16,168 bases of DNA, taken from Bacteroidales bacterium (GTDB lineage Bacteria > Bacteroidota > Bacteroidia > Bacteroidales > UBA1556). The stretch's first letter is position 1, and every line of letters starts with the position of its first letter. Shown here piece after piece: positions 7,988 to 14,152 of the stretch. Position numbers and translations under genes: made by a program. The notes below the pieces were generated by a model. That model was given only the letters and a program-made list of their open reading frames with translations, was not told the origin of the DNA and did not search any database. The DNA is taken from NCBI GenBank assembly GCA_023145955.1, contig JAGLDA010000171.1:1-16168 (forward strand), written 5' to 3'.

Positions 7988-8563
7988 ATGATGAAAGCTA
8001 TAAAATCGCATACTGAATTATTGAAAACTCTAAAACAAAATGATCAAACTTTTGTTTTATTATACAAATCAGGTGCTGAGCAAAGCGATTGCGCTTTAAA
8101 AAATCTAAAAAATCTTGAGATAAAAAACACAGCCATTCTTACTGCTGATGTGGCTAATGTTCGTGATATCCATATACAATATGCAATAACATCTGTACCA
8201 AGTTTTTTAGAATTTAAAGGTAAAGATTTTAAAAATAATTATAAGGGTTGCCAATCTGGTGAATATTATAAAAATTTAGTAGAATCTAGCTTATTTAAAA
8301 TCTCGGCAAAAGATGACAAAGAATCATCTCATAAACCTGTAACTGTATATTCAACACCTACATGCTCGTGGTGTACTACTCTCAAAAATCATCTCAATAA
8401 GCATGGCGTAAGGTATACTGATATTGATATATCAAAAAACCAATCAGCAGCACAATCAATGATGGCCAGAAGTGGACAGCAAGGAGTGCCTCAGACTGAT
8501 ATTGGAGGTGAAATGATTGTTGGATTTGATAAAAATAGAATAAATTTGCTGCTGGAAATTTAG
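7988..8563 (+). CDS. Thioredoxin-like/glutaredoxin fusion protein
   Basis: A 191-residue cytoplasmic protein (no signal peptide) with two thioredoxin folds. The C-terminal half, about 117-191, is a clear glutaredoxin: VTVYSTPTCSWC with Cys126 and Cys129, the cis-proline at GVP (166-168), and the GG..IVGFD glutathione-site segment at 173-181. The N-terminal half, about 1-100, looks like a thioredoxin domain: TFVLLYKSG strand, later cis-proline in SVPSFLEFKG. Where thioredoxin has WCGPC, however, this protein has SGAEQSDC, leaving only Cys35, so it cannot do the usual two-cysteine exchange. The glutaredoxin half probably reduces a disulfide or mixed glutathione disulfide; the N-terminal half may bind a partner. 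ATG codons at 7988 and 7991 are equally plausible starts. A GroES-like gene follows 73 bases downstream on the same strand. Confidence 0.8.
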   Translation: MMKAIKSHTELLKTLKQNDQTFVLLYKSGAEQSDCALKNLKNLEIKNTAILTADVANVRDIHIQYAITSVPSFLEFKGKDFKNNYKGCQSGEYYKNLVESSLFKISAKDDKESSHKPVTVYSTPTCSWCTTLKNHLNKHGVRYTDIDISKNQSAAQSMMARSGQQGVPQTDIGGEMIVGFDKNRINLLLEI

Positions 8564-8636
8564 CCTTCTAAATTTACTTATTAGATAAATGACGTAGCAT
8601 TATATATATATTAAAAATACTATAAAAAGAGATAAA

Positions 8637-8924
8637 ATGAAAGAATTACAAGCAATAAATCAGAATGTACTTTTAGACATTACTGAAGACAAAGGAGAGC
8701 AGAAAACTATAAGTGGAATTATTATTCCTGATACTGCAAAAGAAAAACAAAGCACCGCTAAAATTATAAGTATGGGCTCTATTGAAGATGCTGAAGTTGC
8801 TATTGGAGATACGGTATTATATAAAGAATACTCAGGTACAGAAACAAATTTTGAAGGAAAAACTTATCTTATTCTTCCTTATGCTGAAATTTTGGCTAAG
8901 GTGGTTGAGATGGATACTATATAA
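8637..8924 (+). CDS. GroES-like co-chaperonin (Cpn10 family), orphan
   Basis: A 95-residue protein with the layout of GroES: an N-terminal strand (NQNVLLDITED), a mobile loop region (about 18-38) with the hydrophobic tripeptide III at 28-30 where GroES has IVL, a central strand AKIISMGS, the VAIGDTVLYKEYSGTE segment, and the C-terminal YLILPYAEILAKVV that matches the GroES ending. GroES caps the GroEL ring during protein folding. No groEL lies next to it, whereas the standard gene is usually groES-groEL. It is therefore probably a second, divergent GroES-like paralogue, with the main pair elsewhere. Whether it still works with GroEL is open; the kept hydrophobic loop tripeptide makes it plausible. 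It is likely co-transcribed with the upstream redox fusion, and a strong hairpin follows seven bases after its stop. Confidence 0.75.
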   Translation: MKELQAINQNVLLDITEDKGEQKTISGIIIPDTAKEKQSTAKIISMGSIEDAEVAIGDTVLYKEYSGTETNFEGKTYLILPYAEILAKVVEMDTI

Positions 8925-8930
8925 TGTTGT

Positions 8931-8970
8931 TTATTGTTTGTTGTTTCTACTTTGAAGCAGCAAACAATAA
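8931..8970 (+). terminator. 17-bp hairpin after the GroES-like gene
   Basis: TTATTGTTTGTTGTTTC (8931-8947) pairs with 8954-8970 across a 6-base loop. All 17 positions pair in plus-strand RNA, two of them as G-U; in minus-strand RNA those two become A-C mismatches. It begins seven bases after the stop of the GroES-like gene and ends four bases before the stop of the convergent glycosyltransferase gene. Only a weak T tract follows (TTACTATTTA). Confidence 0.65.
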
Positions 8971-8973
8971 TTA

Positions 8974-10389
8974 CTATTTACCTCTTCCTGTAATTACTAT
9001 TATCATTGTATAGAACATAATTTTTATATCTACCGCAATACTCATATTCTCAATATAAAGGATATCATATTTTAACCGCTCTACCATTTCATCCACATTC
9101 TCAGCATAACCATATTTTACTTGCCCCCAAGAGGTTATTCCTGGCTTAATTTTCAATAGCATATTATATTGTGGTGCTCTTTCTATTATTTGATCAATAA
9201 AAAACTGACGCTCAGGGCGATATCCCACAAGACTCATATCTCCTTTTATTACAGTAAAGAATTGAGGAATTTCATCCAATCTTACTTTACGCATTATTCT
9301 ACCAAAAGCTGTAATTCTAGGGTCATTATCTGAACTTAATTGCGGCCCAGCATTCTCAGCATTCATATACATTGTTCTAAACTTAAGCATACTAAAAGGT
9401 TTGCCATTTATTCCTATTCTCTCTTGAAAATAGAATATTGGACCTTTAGATGTAAAATACACCATTGCCGCAGTAAATATGAAAAGTGGAGACAAAACAA
9501 CTATGGCAACTAATGAAATTGTTATATCCATAATTCTTTTTAATACTACCTGCCAATAAGGCATTATTTCTGGTGCAATTTGTATTAGTGGAGCTTGAAA
9601 AATAGCAGTCATTTTAACACTTCCCAATACTATATCGTACATATCAGGAATCACCTTAATAATAACATTTGTATTTCGTAACGAAGATATTATACTTTTT
9701 ATTTTCGCATGCTCTGATGGATCTATTGCAATAATAACCTCCTCAATTTTCTTTTCCTCAATTATTTGTGGTGTTTGAAGATAATGGCCAAGCTGTGGTA
9801 AAAAACTTGCTAGTTTATAAGAATTAGCCTTATTGACATTAACAAAGCCAACAAACTTATTACCTGACGATATTGTTTGATTAAGAATGTCGTTATATAT
9901 TGCCGTAGCATTTCCGTTTCCTCCAATTATTAAAGTATTAAAGCCTATTTTTCCTGTGTGAATCTTATTTACCATAATAGAAGTAAGAATCATTCTGAAA
10001 AAAGACGTTATACCAAAATGTAGAACAAAAAGTATCCCACCATAAACTATTAATTCTGATGTAGAATTTACATAATCATCAATAATAACAAAAAGGAAAA
10101 TTATAATTACCCCAATTATTGAGCTTATAAATGTATTGCCCAATTCTTTAACACGAGTTTTACGATAAACAGATTTATAACTACCCATCACAAAATATAA
10201 TACTAACCATAGTATTGGTATTATAAGCATTCCTGTCAGAAACTTAGAATCGTCAATACTAATTTCGCGAAGATTTGAATAGTCCGTTGAATAAGCATGC
10301 TTACGATACATAAAAAATGCCGCCCACGATATCGCCGCAGCGAGATAGTCGATGAGAATACATTTTATTGTTTGTAAAGGTCTATTCAT
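8974..10389 (-). CDS. WcaJ-type polyprenyl glycosylphosphotransferase
   Basis: A 471-residue inner-membrane enzyme of the exopolysaccharide initiating transferase family (WcaJ/WbaP type). It moves a sugar-1-phosphate from a nucleotide sugar to undecaprenyl phosphate, the first step in making a capsule or exopolysaccharide repeat. There are four N-terminal membrane helices (about 8-28, 53-70, 86-104, 114-133), a Rossmann-like middle domain with IIGGNGNAT near 154-162, and a C-terminal Bact_transf catalytic domain beginning with KRIMDITISLVAIVVLSP (membrane-embedded helix). Key motifs: KFRTM at 336-340, the catalytic Asp-Glu pair in LDEIPQ at 372-373, SLVGYRPE at 386-393, and KPGITSWGQV at 415-424. 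The sugar is not predictable. The ATG shares one base with the stop of the lipoprotein gene (TAATG), suggesting translational coupling. No other polysaccharide genes are visible in the window. Confidence 0.93.
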   Translation of the reverse strand: MNRPLQTIKCILIDYLAAAISWAAFFMYRKHAYSTDYSNLREISIDDSKFLTGMLIIPILWLVLYFVMGSYKSVYRKTRVKELGNTFISSIIGVIIIFLFVIIDDYVNSTSELIVYGGILFVLHFGITSFFRMILTSIMVNKIHTGKIGFNTLIIGGNGNATAIYNDILNQTISSGNKFVGFVNVNKANSYKLASFLPQLGHYLQTPQIIEEKKIEEVIIAIDPSEHAKIKSIISSLRNTNVIIKVIPDMYDIVLGSVKMTAIFQAPLIQIAPEIMPYWQVVLKRIMDITISLVAIVVLSPLFIFTAAMVYFTSKGPIFYFQERIGINGKPFSMLKFRTMYMNAENAGPQLSSDNDPRITAFGRIMRKVRLDEIPQFFTVIKGDMSLVGYRPERQFFIDQIIERAPQYNMLLKIKPGITSWGQVKYGYAENVDEMVERLKYDILYIENMSIAVDIKIMFYTMIIVITGRGK

Positions 10390-11249
10390 TAAAAATGCAG
10401 TATTTTAATATTATCTAAATATATTAATGCTTCTTCATTATCTCCAAGGTTTGCTTTAAAAAACACGCGATACTCATTTGCCGTAGGATAATTTGCAACC
10501 AATTCAGTAAAATTTACATATATTTTTTTCCAATCTGAGCCTGGGTTAATCCCTAGGTGATCATTAGAAACGATGGTGCCTCCCGGCATATAAGCAAACA
10601 TTCCTATCATAACCGGAACATCATTCTTTATATGCATTTCCATAACCACGCCAGAGCCATTATTTGGCAAAACAAAGGCATTTGTACTTTGCCCGTAGAA
10701 TGTTTTATGGCCAGCATCTAATTTTACCAGACCAGAATATAGCCCCTCAAGAATATCATCTGTTGATTTAACAATCTTTACGGACGAGTTGCCTATGGAA
10801 TCAATACTAATTCCTCCATCTTCAAAATCCTCTTCGCCTCTATTATTCCATGGAAATATAAGTCCATCTTGATATTCGCAACTAGGCTTGATAGTCGTAG
10901 TTTCACCAATTGTAAGCGTAAGATTCTGATTATAGCTTGTATAAAATGGGTTTATAGTTCTTGTGCCAGAAATTCCATTTAGTATTATTCCTGGTGATAT
11001 TCTTACGGTTGTAGCACCAGACTTAAGCACTGGGATTTCAAAAGGCATTTCGTAAGCGCCAATAAGGTCTCCATTTACATAAACCCATGCATCAGCAATT
11101 TCAACAAGATCAGTCCCCTCATCAAATTCTGAAGAGAATGTTATCGTATCAATTTTAATAAACGACGGCATATCCTCATCTGGATTGATAATCTCACAAG
11201 ACTGAAATATAAGAATAAAGGGTAATAATAATAGATAGATGTACTTCAT
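10389..11249 (-). CDS. Lipoprotein, PEGA-like plus C-terminal beta domain
   Basis: A 286-residue protein with a clear lipoprotein signal peptide: Lys2, a hydrophobic stretch, and the lipobox FQSC with Cys18 as the lipidated residue. Acidic residues (NPDED) follow shortly after. Residues about 50-120 resemble a PEGA-type beta domain (AWVYVNGDLIGAYEMPFEIPVLKSG), a fold often seen in surface proteins. After Cys124 the second half, 140-286, is rich in beta strands and ends with DNEEALIYLDNIKILHF, an ending common in carbohydrate-binding or galactose-binding-like beta-sandwich domains. I do not recognise a named family. The stop overlaps the start of the WcaJ-type gene by one base, so the two are made together; a role at the envelope in polysaccharide handling is an inference from that pairing. 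I see no clear promoter in the 136 bases upstream. Confidence 0.8.
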   Translation of the reverse strand: MKYIYLLLLPFILIFQSCEIINPDEDMPSFIKIDTITFSSEFDEGTDLVEIADAWVYVNGDLIGAYEMPFEIPVLKSGATTVRISPGIILNGISGTRTINPFYTSYNQNLTLTIGETTTIKPSCEYQDGLIFPWNNRGEEDFEDGGISIDSIGNSSVKIVKSTDDILEGLYSGLVKLDAGHKTFYGQSTNAFVLPNNGSGVVMEMHIKNDVPVMIGMFAYMPGGTIVSNDHLGINPGSDWKKIYVNFTELVANYPTANEYRVFFKANLGDNEEALIYLDNIKILHF

Positions 11250-11354
11250 TCGCTATGATATTGTGTTTTAAGTATCTCTGATATAATATACTTAATATGT
11301 AATTCAACGTAAAATTGTATAATATATTGCTAAAAAATGTTTAAAATAAATGAG

Positions 11355-11385
11355 CCTATAAAAATGATGATAATCCTATAAAAAT
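11355..11385. repeat. Two 11-base direct repeats after gldA
   Basis: CCTATAAAAAT occurs at 11355-11365 and 11375-11385, 20 bases apart start to start. It lies directly after the GldA-like stop codon and 106-136 bases upstream of the lipoprotein start. The spacing of about two helical turns would suit a regulator site, but AT-rich chance repetition is also possible. Confidence 0.3.
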
Positions 11386-12291
11386 TTATTTTGTAAGGTC
11401 CTGAAATATATGCTCCAAGCTAATTTCTTCACTTTGTAATCCTATAAGTGTAAGATTATTATCTTTAGCACAATCGTAAATCGATGGGCGGATATCTTCT
11501 TTCGAAGCAACAGTGATTCTATATTTACCATTACTACTTTTAGACACATTCTCTACTCCGTCAATTGCCGACAATATTTTTTCATCAATTTCTTCCTTAA
11601 ACTCTACAAAAATAATTTCCTTATTTTTCCATAGTTTCTGAATTTCACTTTTAGGACTATCCGCTATTACCTTACCATCTTTAATTATAATTATCCTATC
11701 GCATACAGCTTCAACCTCTTGCATTATATGTGAAGAAAAAAGTACTGTTTTTGTTTCGCCAATTTTCTTAATCATATTTCTGATTTCTATTAGCTGATTA
11801 GGGTCCAATCCGCTAATAGGTTCATCAAGAATAAGTACATCAGGATTATGAATAAACGCTTGAGCAATACCTACGCGCTGCTTATAGCCTTTTGACAAGG
11901 CACCAATCTTTTTATGTTGCTCTTTTTGTAAGCCCGTTAGCTCAATTATTTCGGCAATGCGCTCTTTCTTATTTTTAATCTTAAAAATTCCTGCAACGAA
12001 ATTAAGATATTCCTTTACATACATTTCGTAGTATAAAGCATTGCTTTCAGGCAAGTAACCAATTTTGCGTTTTACAGCAATGGGGTCGTCAATTACATTA
12101 TGACCCATAACCTCTACCTGACCTTCCGTTTGTGGAATATAACAGCTAATAATTTTCATAAGTGTGGATTTCCCCGCTCCATTTGGTCCTAACAGACCAA
12201 CAATTTCCCCGCTCTTTATCTCCAAACTTACATCATCTAAAGCTTTCTGCTTTCCGTAAAGTTTACTGATATTTTTTATGCTTATTGACAT
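11386..12291 (-). CDS. gldA: GldA-like ABC transporter ATP-binding protein
   Basis: A 301-residue ABC ATPase, the length of GldA, the ATP-binding part of the GldA-GldF-GldG transporter required for gliding in flavobacteria. The N-terminal 220 residues hold the full nucleotide-binding domain: Walker A GPNGAGKST at 35-43, the IGYLPESNALYYEMYVKEYL stretch at 77-96, signature LSKGYKQR at 132-139, Walker B VLILDEP at 152-158 with Glu157, then GLDPNQLIEIRN, and the switch histidine in SSHIMQEVEA at 188. The last 80 residues are the accessory C-terminal domain of this subfamily. From memory, the YLPE and GLDPNQL-IRN stretches agree well with Flavobacterium GldA, but other Bacteroidota ABC-2 ATPases look similar. 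No membrane subunit (gldF/gldG) is adjacent. It starts 39 bases after the GlnRS stop and is probably co-transcribed with it. Confidence 0.82.
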   Translation of the reverse strand: MSISIKNISKLYGKQKALDDVSLEIKSGEIVGLLGPNGAGKSTLMKIISCYIPQTEGQVEVMGHNVIDDPIAVKRKIGYLPESNALYYEMYVKEYLNFVAGIFKIKNKKERIAEIIELTGLQKEQHKKIGALSKGYKQRVGIAQAFIHNPDVLILDEPISGLDPNQLIEIRNMIKKIGETKTVLFSSHIMQEVEAVCDRIIIIKDGKVIADSPKSEIQKLWKNKEIIFVEFKEEIDEKILSAIDGVENVSKSSNGKYRITVASKEDIRPSIYDCAKDNNLTLIGLQSEEISLEHIFQDLTK

Positions 12292-12330
12292 CCAATTATC
12301 TATTTTAAAGTGTGGTCAGCTAAATGAGTA

Positions 12331-14004
12331 CTATTTTTTCTTTGCCCACGAATCGCGCAATGCTACAGTACGGTTAAAAACCATATTTCCTGGATTACTA
12401 TCCTTATCCACACAGAAATACCCATTACGCATAAACTGAAATTTATCTTCAATCTTAGCATTTGCTAAACTAGGCTCTAGTTTACAGCTTTTTATTATTT
12501 GTAAAGAATCTTGATTTATAAATTCTTTAAAATCTTTATCTTCATGCCCTAGAGGATCCTCATCATTAAACAATCTATCATAAAGGCGAATTTCAGCATC
12601 AATAGCTTTCTCAGCACTTACCCAGTGCAATACACCTTTCACTTTACGAGAAATACCACTACCACTCTTAGTTTCAGGGTCGTAAGTGCAAATTATTTCT
12701 GTAACATTTCCTTGCGCATCAGTTATATAATCTTCGCATTTAATAATATATGCACCTTTTAACCTTACCTCTTTACCTGGCGAAAGGCGGAAGAATTTTT
12801 TAGGAGCATCGGCCATAAAATCGCTCTTTTCGATAAATAAATTTCTACCAAAAGGAACATTTCTTTTTTCACTATTATCATCCTCAGGATTATTTACTAA
12901 CTCACAATCCTCAAATACACCTTCATCATAATTACTGATAGTAAGTTTTATAGGGTCAATAACAGCCATAACTCTATCTGTAATTTTATTTAGGTGCTCA
13001 CGCAACATGAATTCCAAAAGGCTATATTCTATAATATTATCACGTTTTGCAACTCCTATTCTATCGGCAAAATTACGAATAGATTCAGGCGTAAATCCTC
13101 TACGGCGTAGTCCTGATATTGTAGGCATTCTTGGGTCATCCCATCCACTAACAATATTTTCTTCAACTAGTTGCATAAGCTTTCTCTTGCTCATCACAGT
13201 ATAGTTTAAATTCAGCCTTGCAAATTCTATCTGCTGAGTACGATCCACATCGCCAGCTATATGATCCAAATACCAATTGTATAAAGGGCGATGATTTTCA
13301 AACTCTAAAGTACAAATAGAATGAGTGATATTTTCTATATAATCGCTTTGTCCGTGAGCAAAATCATACATAGGATATATGCTCCAGTCATGTCCAGTAC
13401 GATGATGTTTTGCTCTCAAAATACGATACATAACAGGGTCGCGCATCTGCATATTTGGTGATGAAAGATCTACTTTAGCACGCAAAACCATGCTACCATC
13501 TTCAAATTCACCATTCTTCATTCTTTCAAATAAATCTAGATTTTCTTCAACTCCTCTATCACGAAAAGGGCTTGGTTTAGCAGGTTCTTGTGGAGTTCCT
13601 CGCTGCTCACGCATCTGTTCGGATGTTTGCTCATCAATATAAGCCAATCCTTTTTTAATAAAATCACATGCCCAAACATATAATTGATCAAAATAATCTG
13701 AAGTATAATGAATATCTCCATCCCATTTGAATCCAAGCCATTTTACATCCTCAATAATGCTATTAACATACTCATCATCCTCTTTGCTAGGATTAGTATC
13801 ATCAAAACGAAGGTTGGTTTTTCCTCCATATTGCTCTCCTAATCCAAAATTTAAGCATATACTTTTTGCATGACCAATATGTAAATATCCATTAGGCTCA
13901 GGAGGAAAACGAGTATAAACACGTTTCTCATTCTTGCCCTCTTTAAGGTCATTATCAATTATTTGCTCTATAAAATTTAGCGACTTATTATTGCTTTCTT
14001 CCAT
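12331..14004 (-). CDS. glnS: Glutaminyl-tRNA synthetase
   Basis: A 557-residue class I aminoacyl-tRNA synthetase, close to the 554 residues of the E. coli enzyme. It charges tRNA-Gln with glutamine using ATP. The N-terminal PPEPNGYLHIGHAKS carries the HIGH motif at 42-45, and LRFDDTNPSKEDDEYV follows, as in GlnRS and eukaryote-type GluRS. The second ATP motif is the GlnRS variant VMSKRK, with Met271 and Lys273, in place of KMSKS. The C-terminal beta-barrel anticodon-binding region is intact to the end (GYFCVDKDSNPGNMVFNRTVALRDS). The ATG at 14002-14004 is chosen; a ten-codon extension begins with TTG and overlaps a -7 promoter box. Its presence suggests Gln-tRNA is made directly in this organism rather than only by the amidotransferase route. 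Confidence 0.97.
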   Translation of the reverse strand: MEESNNKSLNFIEQIIDNDLKEGKNEKRVYTRFPPEPNGYLHIGHAKSICLNFGLGEQYGGKTNLRFDDTNPSKEDDEYVNSIIEDVKWLGFKWDGDIHYTSDYFDQLYVWACDFIKKGLAYIDEQTSEQMREQRGTPQEPAKPSPFRDRGVEENLDLFERMKNGEFEDGSMVLRAKVDLSSPNMQMRDPVMYRILRAKHHRTGHDWSIYPMYDFAHGQSDYIENITHSICTLEFENHRPLYNWYLDHIAGDVDRTQQIEFARLNLNYTVMSKRKLMQLVEENIVSGWDDPRMPTISGLRRRGFTPESIRNFADRIGVAKRDNIIEYSLLEFMLREHLNKITDRVMAVIDPIKLTISNYDEGVFEDCELVNNPEDDNSEKRNVPFGRNLFIEKSDFMADAPKKFFRLSPGKEVRLKGAYIIKCEDYITDAQGNVTEIICTYDPETKSGSGISRKVKGVLHWVSAEKAIDAEIRLYDRLFNDEDPLGHEDKDFKEFINQDSLQIIKSCKLEPSLANAKIEDKFQFMRNGYFCVDKDSNPGNMVFNRTVALRDSWAKKK

Positions 14005-14031
14005 TCTATATTTCTCTAAAATTTTGATGTG

Positions 14032-14039
14032 CAAAAGTA
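14032..14039 (-). promoter_or_regulatory. -7 promoter box before glnS
   Basis: On the minus strand, TACTTTTG matches TAnnTTTG and lies 27 bases before the chosen glnS ATG. A TTG lies 15 bases further upstream (14055-14057), shorter than the usual spacing. The box supports the shorter GlnRS start. Confidence 0.4.
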
Positions 14040-14152
14040 GTGAATTTTGCCTTACAATATGGGAAGTAAATAAGGATGAAAGTTATAAAGGTTTTGTTTG
14101 TGGTTATTTAATTTGCATAATAAAAAATACATCTAAGCTTCATCCTTCTCTT

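Noticed and set aside
1865..10389. A single polysaccharide operon made of the mutase and WcaJ-type genes
   Set aside because: They lie 7 kb apart on opposite strands with unrelated genes and two terminators between them; only a metabolic link is plausible.
14005..14034. Ten-codon extension of GlnRS starting at 14034
   Set aside because: The start is TTG and lies inside a TACTTTTG box; the ATG at 14004 gives a normal GlnRS length.
14094..14105. Possible further copy of the hairpin arm (TTGTTTGTGGTT)
   Set aside because: One mismatch to the arm, but there is no matching second arm nearby and the gap is not convergent, so I treat it as chance.
14072..14147. Inverted repeat AAGGATGAA / TTCATCCTT after the surface protein gene
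   Set aside because: Only 9 bp with a 58-base loop and no T tract; it is too weak to call a terminator.
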